Below are positions 1 to 6,867 of a stretch of DNA of 8,421 bases, in pieces; position 1 is the first letter of the stretch; the number at the start of each line of letters is the position of its first letter. The translations under genes and the position numbers were made by a program. A model generated the notes under the pieces. That model did not search any database. It saw nothing but the letters and a program-made list of their open reading frames with translations, and was not told where the DNA came from. The stretch comes from Opitutales bacterium (lineage in GTDB: Bacteria > Verrucomicrobiota > Verrucomicrobiia > Opitutales > JAFGAQ01): positions 1 through 8,421 of the forward strand of contig JAQVLM010000113.1 in assembly GCA_028704125.1 (NCBI GenBank), given 5' to 3'.

Positions 1-2211
1 AATAATATCCTCCTCCTCGGCAAACACCGTGAGCATTTGCCCTGCCGGCGACTTTTCCTGCATGAGTTGTCCCCTCGCGAGAACCAGATGGAGGGCGTCT
101 TCCAATGAAAAAACACCGGCGATGCAGGCGGCGGCGTATTCGCCTATGCTGTGGCCGATGACGGTCGAGGGTTTGATACCGCATTCCTGCCAAAAGCGGG
201 CCAGCGCGTATTCGATGATGAAAATCCCCAGCTGGGTGAACACGGTTTGGTCGAGCTCACAATCCGGATTCGGGCGATTGCCCAACGCGTCGAATAGGTT
301 CCCATCGGACGGATCGGATGGCGACGTGTCCGGCGGCAGGGTCTCGTGTTGTTGAAAAATGATCTCCCGGATGTCCCTTCCGAGAAGGGGAAAGAGAAAG
401 TCTGCGCAGGTATCGATGTGGGAACGGAAGCAAGGATGAAAATCGTACAGCGCCTTTCCCATGCCCGGGTATTGGGATCCCTGGCCTGTGAAAACAAAGG
501 CGGCGGTTGGGCGGTCTTTGGCGCGGGCAGTCGAGGCCCCTCGGGCTTTTCCCTTTGAGGCAAATTTGGAGAGCAGTGCTTTGAGGTCGTTTGGGCTGGA
601 AGCGGAGGCGGCAAAACGCTCCCTGAAGGGTGTCCGGCCGATGCGCGACGTTCTGCACAAGGAGGGGAGATCGGCTTCTTCTCCGATAGATTCTGCTATG
701 CGGGTCGCGTAGGCTTTGAGCGCATCCGGAGTCTTTGCGCTCAGCACGAAAAGATCTGCAGAGGGCACGCCGTGGTTGGGGTGTGCCGCGTTCATTGCCG
801 GTGCCTCAGTGAGGATCACGTGGGCGTTGGTGCCCGCAAATCCGAATCCGCTTATTCCTGCGATGCGCCGGCGTTCAGGCGAAGGTTTCCATGGGCTTGC
901 CACCGTGTTGACGCGGATGGGGACCGTGTCCCATGCAATGTTGGGGTTCGGTTTCGAGAAGTGAAGGTGGGGCGGAATGAGGTTTTTCCGGAGGGATTGG
1001 ACCACCTTTATGGCGCTTGCCATACCGGCCGCTGCCTCGAGGTGTCCGAGGTTGGTTTTCACCGAGCCCACAAGCAGCGGACGATCGGGAGTCCGGCCAT
1101 CTTTGTATACTTCGCCAAGCGCATGGATTTCAATCGGATCGCCGAGCGGGGTGGCGGTTCCATGGGCCTCCACGTAATCGACATCCGCAGGGTTGATGCC
1201 CGCGTTTTCAAGTGCTTTCCTGATGACCCGTTGCTGGGCGGAGCCGTTGGGCACGGTCAATCCTCCGCTTGCACCATCCTGATTGACCGCTGAACCAAGA
1301 ATCAAGGAGTGAATGGTGTTCCCGTCGGCCTGTGCATCCGACAGACGCTTGAGCAGGAACATACCCGCACCTTCGCCTCTGGAGTATCCTTGCGCTGCGG
1401 CGTCGAAGGTGTGGCACAAGCCATCAGGGGAGAGAAGCCCTGATTTTGAGAAATTGATACTGAGTTGCGGCCCGAGGATCAGGTTGGCACCGCCCGCGAA
1501 GGCGGCTTCGCATTCATTCTTCCGGAGCGCACTGCAGGCGAGATGAATGGCAACAAGAGAAGAGGAGCACGCGGTGTCCACAACCATGGACGGTCCGTTG
1601 ATCCGCATCAGATACGAAATGCGTCCCGCCGCAGGGCTTTGGGTTGCGCCTGTTCCGAAATAGGGATCGATAGCGGATTGGTTTGTGGAATCAAAGAGCT
1701 TGAGTGCGTAGTCGATCCCACTGAGTCCCACAAACACTCCCACGTCGTGATTTTCGATACGGGAGTGCGGGATGTTGGCGTCCTCCATGGCTTCCCATGC
1801 CATTTCGAGGAGCAAGCGATGCTGTGGGTCAAGGCTCCGGGCTTCGGCAGGCGATATCCCGAAGAATGCTTCGTCAAAATGGTCCGGTTGATCGATGCAC
1901 GCGGCAAACGGGCTCGACATCATTCCGGGTACATCCGGATCCGCGGAGGTTAAGGCATCGACGTTCCATCGGTCGGATGGAACCTTCGCGATGCCGCAAC
2001 GGCCATCGCGCAATAAACTCCAGTAGGCCTCGGGTGAAACCGAATCTCCCGGGAAACGACAGGCCATTCCCACGATGGCAATCGGTTCCTGCTGCGCCTG
2101 AATCAGTTTGCGGTTATGTTCTTTGAGGCGGCGAATCTCATCGAGGGCCTTGGCCATCAATGCCTTGGTGTCCTGCCCGGCGGATTTGGATGGCTCAGGA
2201 GAAGCTTTCAT
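1..2211 (-). CDS. Modular type I polyketide synthase, N-terminal part (docking segment, KS, partial AT)
   Basis: The frame is open from the ATG at 2211 to base 1 (737 codons, no stop), so the gene continues off the left edge. Residues about 1-40 form a charged helical segment ([17 protein letters not shown]) like N-terminal PKS docking regions, suggesting the protein receives its chain from an upstream PKS subunit. The ketosynthase spans about 42-465: [24 protein letters not shown], nucleophile Cys215 in DTACSSS, His350 in EAHGT and His390 in KTNLGH, so the triad is complete. After a linker, the acyltransferase begins near 570 with FVFTGQGSQ, has Ser688 in GHSIGE, and the usual Arg713 25 residues later. 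The AT histidine and the specificity motif downstream (HAFH/YASH region) lie outside the window, so the extender unit cannot be read. TQ at 659-660 and GHSIGE look malonyl-like. The start overlaps the FkbH-like gene's stop (ATGA), implying translational coupling. It elongates a polyketide by one unit per module in the cytoplasm. Confidence 0.96.
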   Translation of the reverse strand, partial: MKASPEPSKSAGQDTKALMAKALDEIRRLKEHNRKLIQAQQEPIAIVGMACRFPGDSVSPEAYWSLLRDGRCGIAKVPSDRWNVDALTSADPDVPGMMSSPFAACIDQPDHFDEAFFGISPAEARSLDPQHRLLLEMAWEAMEDANIPHSRIENHDVGVFVGLSGIDYALKLFDSTNQSAIDPYFGTGATQSPAAGRISYLMRINGPSMVVDTACSSSLVAIHLACSALRKNECEAAFAGGANLILGPQLSINFSKSGLLSPDGLCHTFDAAAQGYSRGEGAGMFLLKRLSDAQADGNTIHSLILGSAVNQDGASGGLTVPNGSAQQRVIRKALENAGINPADVDYVEAHGTATPLGDPIEIHALGEVYKDGRTPDRPLLVGSVKTNLGHLEAAAGMASAIKVVQSLRKNLIPPHLHFSKPNPNIAWDTVPIRVNTVASPWKPSPERRRIAGISGFGFAGTNAHVILTEAPAMNAAHPNHGVPSADLFVLSAKTPDALKAYATRIAESIGEEADLPSLCRTSRIGRTPFRERFAASASSPNDLKALLSKFASKGKARGASTARAKDRPTAAFVFTGQGSQYPGMGKALYDFHPCFRSHIDTCADFLFPLLGRDIREIIFQQHETLPPDTSPSDPSDGNLFDALGNRPNPDCELDQTVFTQLGIFIIEYALARFWQECGIKPSTVIGHSIGEYAAACIAGVFSLEDALHLVLARGQLMQEKSPAGQMLTVFAEEEDII

Positions 2212-3266
2212 GAAAGGGGGCCGAAGCGTGCGTCGAGGTCGAGGTATGATGGGTAGGCCGGGATGTTGCTCAGATCGGCTTCCATCCGCTGCACTCCGTT
2301 GTCGCTGGATTTGTCTTCGAAGCCGGAGAATTTGTAGGTAATATACATCATGCGGTTGCGGTCGGTCTCTTTGAAGTCGGCGAACAGACGGGTTCCGTGT
2401 CTTCTTGCCTCATTGCGGAGGAACGTGATGATCGCCCCACCCACTCCGCGGCTCATGACCCTGCAGGACATCAGCAGGAGGCGGATGTCCCATCCGGCGG
2501 GGTCGAGTTCCACGAGAACGAGTCCGATCGTTCCACAAGATCCGTAGCGGTCGGTGAGGCTCGCGACGAGCAGCCGGTGCTTTGGGGAAAGGAGAAGTGT
2601 GTTAAGGTCTTCGTAGGAGTAGGTGATTCCGGTGGTGTTGAGCTGGTGGGTTCGCTGGGTAAGCTCCTCGGCGCGCTGAAGATCACGGGTTTCCGCAGGG
2701 CGGATTTCGAGCTTCATATCCAGGGTTTGGAGAAAAGCCTCGCCCGGTCCCTTGAAGCTTCTTTCCTCAGCATTCCTTTTGGCGTCGGATTGATACATCA
2801 GCCGCCTCAGCTTCGATTCGTCCGTAATGAAGCGGGGAATGAATGCTTCATGCGATAATAGTTCCGGGAGGTCGGTCGGGTCGAAGGTCCGGACTTCCGG
2901 CATCTGGAATTGGACTTCATCCCGCTCGAATGGTTGATCGTCGATGAAGGCGAATGAATCGGTGGAAATATTGAGGTTTTTGGCGATGCGGGCGATGGAC
3001 CCGGTTTTGGATTCCCAATGGATCTCCGGGTAGAGGAAAAAGTCGCCGATCCCGAACCCCTGAATCCTGGCCCATGCATCGTCAAAGGTGTTGCGGCTCG
3101 CGATGGATTGGAGGATTCCACGCTCATCCAATGTCCGGAGGGCAGTCAGAATATGAGGGTTTAGGATCGGATCGTCACCTTCGGAGAGGGTTCCGTCCCA
3201 GATGGTGTTGTCGAGGTCCCAGACCACACACTTGATTTTTGGGGCGTCGGAAGCCTTGGCTTGCAT
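2208..3266 (-). CDS. fkbH: FkbH-like HAD-family protein (glyceryl-ACP formation for hydroxy/methoxymalonyl-ACP)
   Basis: A 352-residue protein, the usual length for FkbH. The N-terminal HAD-like domain (about 10-130) carries the aspartates of motif I, Asp17 and Asp19 in VVWDLDNTIWDG, the Ser57 region in SIASRN, a lysine in ESKTGS (Lys87) and acidic motif FIDDQPFER (Asp109, Asp110). The C-terminal half (about 170-340) is GNAT-like and has the family segment RTHQLNTTGITYS. In characterised pathways FkbH takes 1,3-bisphosphoglycerate, removes a phosphate and transfers the glyceryl group to a dedicated carrier protein; the ACP encoded three genes earlier is the expected partner. The ATG at 3266 is 43 bases after the acyl-CoA dehydrogenase stop, with no clear SD. 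Its TGA overlaps the PKS start by 4 bases. Family assignment is firm; whether the product is later methylated is not decided by this gene. The symbol is by family resemblance. Confidence 0.93.
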   Translation of the reverse strand: MQAKASDAPKIKCVVWDLDNTIWDGTLSEGDDPILNPHILTALRTLDERGILQSIASRNTFDDAWARIQGFGIGDFFLYPEIHWESKTGSIARIAKNLNISTDSFAFIDDQPFERDEVQFQMPEVRTFDPTDLPELLSHEAFIPRFITDESKLRRLMYQSDAKRNAEERSFKGPGEAFLQTLDMKLEIRPAETRDLQRAEELTQRTHQLNTTGITYSYEDLNTLLLSPKHRLLVASLTDRYGSCGTIGLVLVELDPAGWDIRLLLMSCRVMSRGVGGAIITFLRNEARRHGTRLFADFKETDRNRMMYITYKFSGFEDKSSDNGVQRMEADLSNIPAYPSYLDLDARFGPLS

Positions 3267-3309
3267 AACAATAGGACGGAATCCAGTGGAAAATGTGAGA
3301 CGGAGAATG

Positions 3310-4482
3310 TTATTGAGAAGCAGGGGTTCTCATGCGCTTGAGTGCCTTCCTGTTTTCGATGTAACCGTTCTTGGCGATCATGATCTGCTGCATCTGATTG
3401 CTGCCTTCGATGATTTCAGCGATCCGCGCATCGCGGAAATACCGTTGAACTGGGTAATCCGGCCCGCAACCGTTCGCGCCGTGGATTTGAACCGCGTCGC
3501 TTGCAGCTTTGGATGCGACCATTGAAGAGAAATACTTCGCAGTGGTGGTCTCGGTGATCGATGCCGGATCCCGCTGATCCCTCAGGTAGGCACACCTCCA
3601 GGCCAGCGCGCGTGCCGCCTTCAGGTGTGTGATCATGTTTGCCAGCATCTCAAGGATTAATTGGTGGTCCCGCAGCGGCCGGTCGAACTGATGACGGTGT
3701 TGCGCGTAATGAAGCGAGCTGTCGACGCACGCCTGGGTGAGCCCAACACACGCCCAGGCTACGCAATAGCGGCCGAAGTCGAGTGAATTTGCGGCAACGT
3801 GTGAGAACCCCGCACCCCTTGTTCCGATTTGGTGGTCCGTGGGGACTTTGACTCCATCAAGCTGCAGTTCCCCGATCATTGCGGAGCGGAACCCGAGCAT
3901 TCCTCTGATTGGCTTGATCGATAATCCTGGAGTATCGCGTGGTACCAGAAATGCGCTCGGCTGGCCCTCATCCTGGGCAACGATGAGAATCAGATCCGCC
4001 ATCCGGGCAAATGAAATCCACTTTTTCCGGCCATTGAGGACGTAACCGCCTTCCACTGGTGTCGCCTGCGTTTTGACGTTACGGGCATCGCTTCCGATAT
4101 CCGGCTCGGTAAGGGCGAATGCCCCGAGGGTCTCCCCTTTGGCCATTCGGGGAAGGTAGTGGTCGCGCAGAGGATCTGACGCGAACCGCTGGATGGCCTC
4201 CACGCACATCCCGTGAACGGTCAAGTCGCTGACGACTGACACGCTGGCCTTTCCCATTTCCTCCATTAGAATCCCAAGGGTGACGCTATCCATTCCGGAA
4301 CCTCCGAACTGGGGAGCCAGTCCAGGTGTCAGGAATCCCTCGGATCCGAGAGCGGAAAAAACCGTGCGCGGGATTTCCTCTTTGGCGTCCCATTCATCGG
4401 CATGTGGATTGATATTCCGGTCGATGTAGTCCCGGATCACAGACTGGCGGTCTTTTTGTTCAGGGGTGTAGTCGACGAACAT
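3310..4482 (-). CDS. fkbI: Acyl-CoA dehydrogenase family protein, FkbI-like
   Basis: A 390-residue flavoprotein of full length for the acyl-CoA dehydrogenase family. Visible signatures are the flavin/substrate-binding stretch AFALTEPDIGSDA (121-133), the central KKWISFA strand (153-159) and the C-terminal IIEGSNQMQQ, in which Glu359 sits at the catalytic-base position of the IYEGT motif of classical members. In FK520-type clusters this homologue oxidises the aldehyde intermediate on the carrier protein to hydroxymalonyl-ACP, rather than desaturating a fatty acyl-CoA. Context supports that job, since it lies between the ACP (36-base gap) and the FkbH-like gene (43-base gap). The ATG at 4482 is preceded by C-rich sequence with no SD. 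A fatty acid beta-oxidation role is possible from sequence alone but unlikely here. Confidence 0.92.
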   Translation of the reverse strand: MFVDYTPEQKDRQSVIRDYIDRNINPHADEWDAKEEIPRTVFSALGSEGFLTPGLAPQFGGSGMDSVTLGILMEEMGKASVSVVSDLTVHGMCVEAIQRFASDPLRDHYLPRMAKGETLGAFALTEPDIGSDARNVKTQATPVEGGYVLNGRKKWISFARMADLILIVAQDEGQPSAFLVPRDTPGLSIKPIRGMLGFRSAMIGELQLDGVKVPTDHQIGTRGAGFSHVAANSLDFGRYCVAWACVGLTQACVDSSLHYAQHRHQFDRPLRDHQLILEMLANMITHLKAARALAWRCAYLRDQRDPASITETTTAKYFSSMVASKAASDAVQIHGANGCGPDYPVQRYFRDARIAEIIEGSNQMQQIMIAKNGYIENRKALKRMRTPASQ

Positions 4483-4518
4483 GGCTGGAGGGTGTTTGGG
4501 GTTGGATCGGGGCCGGGA

Positions 4519-4761
4519 TCAGGCCGCCTTGGAGGACAGGAGCGTAACAATCGCATCAACGGAGCGGAAATTCCGGAGGTTGAGCTCCTCGTTGCTGAAC
4601 TTGCACTGGAACTCCTTTTCAAGAAAGAGGACAAGCTGCATCGCCATGAGTGAGTTAACCAATCCCAGCTCGAAAATGTTGTCGGAGTCTTCAAAGTCGT
4701 CGTCCTGAACGAACGAGGTGAGAAAGGAGCGGACCTTGGATGCGATGGATGTCGGGTTCAT
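4519..4761 (-). CDS. fkbJ: Discrete acyl carrier protein, FkbJ-like
   Basis: An 80-residue acidic carrier protein. The phosphopantetheine attachment site is Ser37 in FELGLVNSLMAMQLV; the residue before the serine is Asn instead of the more common Asp. Helices on either side (SKVRSFLTSFV and AMQLVLFLEKEF) fit a four-helix carrier fold. The expected role is to hold the glyceryl unit while it is oxidised and then to deliver the finished extender to an acyltransferase domain. The ATG at 4761 was chosen because the protein then has normal carrier length and begins 14 bases after the dehydrogenase stop. A longer reading from 4866 would run out of frame through the end of the dehydrogenase gene and add residues unlike a carrier protein. 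The upstream sequence has no obvious SD. Confidence 0.93.
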   Translation of the reverse strand: MNPTSIASKVRSFLTSFVQDDDFEDSDNIFELGLVNSLMAMQLVLFLEKEFQCKFSNEELNLRNFRSVDAIVTLLSSKAA

Positions 4762-4775
4762 AAGTCGGATTTGGC

Positions 4776-5639
4776 TCAGACGTTGAGGGTTGGGTAGGGA
4801 TAAAATCCTTGACCGGATTTCCGGCCGAGAAGCCCCGCGTCGACCATTTTTCGAAGGAGTGGGCATGGCCGGAACTTCGGGTCGTTATAGCTTTCATACA
4901 AGACCTCAAGTGAGAACAGGATCGTATCGACCCCAATCAGGTCGATGGTTTCCAGTGGACCCATCTTATGGCCAAAACAGGACTTGAAGATCCTGTCGAT
5001 ATCGGCGGGTACTGAAACCTGATCCTGAACCAGAAAGGCAGCCTCGTTTACGGTGAGCATCAGCACCCGGTTGGAGACAAAGCCGGGCATGTCCTGGACC
5101 ACCACACACTTCTTGCCCATCGAGCGCAGGAAATCCTTGGCAATTGCCAAGGTGGATTCGCTGGTATGATAGCCACGGATGACCTCGACCAAGGGCTTCA
5201 TCGGGACCGGGTTCATGAAGTGCATTCCCACCACGCGGTCCGGCCGCGAAGTGATGCCGCCGACTTTGGTGATCGAAATGGCTGAGGTGTTGACAGCGAA
5301 TACGCAGTGGTCGGGTGCAATCGGGTCGATGGTTTCGTAGACCGGCTTTTTGATGTCCCATTTCTCGGTGACGTTTTCAACAATGAAGTCCGAATTGGAC
5401 AACGCTTTGAAGTCGAGTGTGAAGTTGATCCGGGAAACAACCTCATCGGGATCCTTTGGTTCGAGTCCGGGATAGAGAAGGGGGCTCATTCGGAGGTTGT
5501 TATGGATCTCCTTGCGGGCCCGGTTTAATGCATCGTCAGAACGATCGATGAGAACGACGTTCATCCCGTAGTATGCCAATGTTTGGGCAACACCGCTGCC
5601 CATGACTCCTGCTCCAATTACTCCAGTGTTGCGCACCAT
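4776..5639 (-). CDS. fkbK: 3-hydroxyacyl-CoA dehydrogenase family protein, FkbK-like
   Basis: A 287-residue NAD-dependent dehydrogenase. The Rossmann motif is at the N-terminus (TGVIGAGVMGSGVA, glycines 9, 11, 14 and 16), with Asp32 at the end of the second strand for the NAD ribose. Catalytic residues match the family: His140 in VGMHFMNPVP, Glu152 in LVEVI and Asn190 in GFVSNRVL. The C-terminal domain ends with the usual LLGRKSGQGFY. In extender-unit cassettes this enzyme oxidises the hydroxyl of glyceryl-ACP before the FkbI-type step. It is the first gene of the cassette, followed 14 bases later by the ACP. The ATG at 5639 places the Rossmann motif right after the start, as in homologues. 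The leader is C-rich and has no SD. A primary-metabolism hydroxybutyryl-CoA dehydrogenase would look alike; the neighbours argue for the extender pathway. Confidence 0.92.
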   Translation of the reverse strand: MVRNTGVIGAGVMGSGVAQTLAYYGMNVVLIDRSDDALNRARKEIHNNLRMSPLLYPGLEPKDPDEVVSRINFTLDFKALSNSDFIVENVTEKWDIKKPVYETIDPIAPDHCVFAVNTSAISITKVGGITSRPDRVVGMHFMNPVPMKPLVEVIRGYHTSESTLAIAKDFLRSMGKKCVVVQDMPGFVSNRVLMLTVNEAAFLVQDQVSVPADIDRIFKSCFGHKMGPLETIDLIGVDTILFSLEVLYESYNDPKFRPCPLLRKMVDAGLLGRKSGQGFYPYPTLNV

Positions 5640-5642
5640 AAA

Positions 5643-5665
5643 GGGGGTCTTTCTGTTTGGGGGTC
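5643..5665. repeat. Short direct repeat in the leader of the extender cassette
   Basis: GGGGGTC occurs at 5643-5649 and 5659-5665, 16 bases apart. On the coding strand these read GACCCCC twice, the nearer copy ending 3 bases before the fkbK-like start codon. They could be a regulator half-site pair or simply part of the pyrimidine-rich leaders seen before most genes here. A lone TTGACC (5698-5703, minus) lies farther upstream, but no convincing -10 hexamer goes with it. The rest of 5640-5824 holds no supportable gene. Confidence 0.3.
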
Positions 5666-5824
5666 CAGCTCTCTAAGTAGTTCGATATCCGGACGCAGGT
5701 CAAAACAAAAAACAGAGACGAACAGGAAAAACGCCAACTGAAACCCCTTTTGGACCACCAATGTTTCGCTGATACGCACGGAATCGTCAGGCGTCAGGCT
5801 CAAGCCCCGAACCGGAATGCAGGT

Positions 5825-6568
5825 TCAGCCGATAGGAGTCGGGTTTTCCTGGGGTTGGCACTTCTCGCGAATGTGCTCGATGAAGGCGTCGCGATAGTCC
5901 TGGATGATCGCATCTTCACGCGACTGGAGGTCGGTGGTCTTATACCTTTCCTGGAGTGCGGTGACGGTGCCGATGTATTTCTCGGGACGGGTTCCCTGGC
6001 AGTAGGTTTTGAGATAAACCTTGCCGTTGGTTCCGAGGTTGGGTTTGAGAATGAGGTAGATAGGAAGGTTGGCAAAGGGATCTTCGGAATTCGCTTCGGA
6101 ATGCGAGGCTGGGTTGATCTGGCGGATGATGTGCTTCCCCGCGTTGAACTCTTTTGCGAAAATTTTCCGCTGGTTGCGGATGTTGAAGTCGTCGAGTGTT
6201 CCGCCGCGTTCAAAATGAAGGGCGAAAACCCGTCCGGTTGCGTAGGTCAACGCTCCGATAAGGATGGCCATGGTGCCCGCCCCAGCCAATGAGCCGAATC
6301 CGGGAATGCATTTTGCGAGACTACCGAGACCACCAACCGCCCAGGTCGATATGCCGGGACTCTTGAGCAGTGGGACAATGACCTTCCTCAAGGTCCTCCT
6401 GTCGGATTCAATATGGTATTCCTTGGCAAGGCTCTGGACCAGCGTGATCTGAATGGTGATAAGCGCGCCCAGATCGAGAAGCGGAATCGGAACCAATCCA
6501 GCCCCCATCGCAAAAGCCACGTTCTTCTCGATGATCTGACGCGCAGCGGGTTTTTTGATCGATGACAT
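5825..6568 (-). CDS. DUF697 family protein with C-terminal extension
   Basis: A 247-residue protein from the ATG at 6568. Residues about 10-150 match the DUF697 pattern: GAGLVPIPLLDLGALITIQITL, then a KCIPGFGSLAGAGT hydrophobic stretch, then LTYATGRVFALHFERGGTLDDF. Hydrophobic segments near 17-40, 75-95 and 97-120 suggest membrane association. DUF697 proteins are sometimes linked to GTPases; their biochemical role is unknown. It is clearly paralogous to the gene at 6868-7416, including the motif after the core (FAKEFNAGKHIIRQI against YIKQFNEGKKVASEL). It then carries about 90 extra hydrophilic residues that I do not recognise. A TTG at 6631 would add 21 residues, but it lies in a hairpin and gives a poor N-terminus. 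No SD precedes the ATG. Why it sits in a polyketide cluster is not known. Confidence 0.85.
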   Translation of the reverse strand: MSSIKKPAARQIIEKNVAFAMGAGLVPIPLLDLGALITIQITLVQSLAKEYHIESDRRTLRKVIVPLLKSPGISTWAVGGLGSLAKCIPGFGSLAGAGTMAILIGALTYATGRVFALHFERGGTLDDFNIRNQRKIFAKEFNAGKHIIRQINPASHSEANSEDPFANLPIYLILKPNLGTNGKVYLKTYCQGTRPEKYIGTVTALQERYKTTDLQSREDAIIQDYRDAFIEHIREKCQPQENPTPIG

Positions 6569-6599
6569 GGATCCGGGGTTGAGAAGATGATTGGGAAAA

Positions 6600-6629
6600 G
6601 AAAAGCTCTCCGATCCCGGAGAGCTTTTC
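6600..6629 (-). terminator. Intrinsic terminator-like hairpin
   Basis: A perfect 13-base inverted repeat (6600-6612 with 6617-6629, loop ATCC) reads GAAAAGCTCTCCG on both strands. On the minus strand the second arm ends in CTTTTC and is followed by TTTTCCC, giving the U-rich tail of an intrinsic terminator for the unit that ends with the small membrane gene at 6676. It lies only 31 bases before the next start codon (6568), so it could also act as a leader element or allow partial read-through. Confidence 0.7.
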
Positions 6630-6641
6630 AAGAATGAAATA

Positions 6642-6663
6642 CGACCCGTGACTCACGGTGTCG
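6642..6663 (-). other. Second hairpin, tandem with the terminator
   Basis: CGAC-CCGTG (6642-6650) pairs with CACGG-T-GTCG (6654-6663) around a 3-base loop, with one bulged base. It sits 12 bases past the stop of the small membrane gene and 12 bases before the terminator-like hairpin in the direction of transcription. It may protect the transcript's 3' end or help termination. There is no U tract directly after it. Confidence 0.45.
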
Positions 6664-6675
6664 GAATGGGCTGTA

Positions 6676-6855
6676 TCAGCGTTTGGAGTCCAGCCGCTTG
6701 TCCTGAGCGAGGAGAACTACAATGCCGACAATCGGAGTGAGGACAACGCTCACCCAGAAGTTGCCCCAGAACCCGAATTTCAGGTCGCGTCCAAAGTAGG
6801 CGAGCAACCAGCAAAACAGGATGTAGGGCACAAGAACCAGAATGCCGGGTGTCAT
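6676..6855 (-). CDS. Small two-helix membrane protein
   Basis: A 59-residue frame from ATG 6855 to TGA 6676. It has a hydrophobic segment at 5-21 (ILVLVPYILFCWLLAYF), a short polar turn GRDLKFGFWG with charged residues, a second hydrophobic segment at about 33-50 (FWVSVVLTPIVGIVVLLA) and a basic tail DKRLDSKR. This is a typical small two-pass inner-membrane protein. I recall the pattern of a G-R-x-[LR]-K-[FI]-G-F-W turn followed by a T/S-P-I-[VI]-G helix from uncharacterised small bacterial proteins, but I cannot name a family. It starts 12 bases after the stop of the DUF697 gene at 6868 and has the only good SD (GGGAG, 7 bases before the ATG) in the window. That supports a real gene co-transcribed with the DUF697 gene. 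Function unknown. Confidence 0.8.
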   Translation of the reverse strand: MTPGILVLVPYILFCWLLAYFGRDLKFGFWGNFWVSVVLTPIVGIVVLLAQDKRLDSKR

Positions 6856-6862
6856 GGCCGGG

Positions 6863-6867
6863 CTCCC
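6863..6867 (-). promoter_or_regulatory. Shine-Dalgarno site of the small membrane gene
   Basis: GGGAG on the minus strand directly follows the TAA of the preceding DUF697 gene and lies 7 bases before the ATG at 6855. It fixes the start of the 59-residue gene and stands out because the other genes here have no such motif. Confidence 0.65.

Noticed and set aside
772..1293. Plus-strand open frame of 173 codons
   Set aside because: It lies opposite the ketosynthase coding frame, whose motifs (EAHGT, KTNLGH, C-terminal KS signature) are unmistakable. The plus-strand protein has no domain character.
1465..1953. Plus-strand open frame of 162 codons
   Set aside because: Antisense shadow of the ketosynthase, including the DTACSSS active site.
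4762..4866. Longer start for the carrier protein
   Set aside because: It would overlap the dehydrogenase 3' end out of frame and add basic residues unlike a carrier protein; the ATG at 4761 gives the normal 80-residue form.
5618..5803. 61-codon minus-strand frame before the fkbK-like gene
   Set aside because: It overlaps the certain start of the dehydrogenase in another frame and has no SD or family resemblance. One hydrophobic run is not enough.
5750..6292. Plus-strand open frame of 180 codons
   Set aside because: Opposite the DUF697 gene; its composition looks like a mirror of coding sequence and matches no family I know.
6569..6631. TTG start adding 21 residues to the long DUF697 protein
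   Set aside because: The extension is encoded by the terminator-like hairpin, and the ATG at 6568 gives a normal N-terminus.
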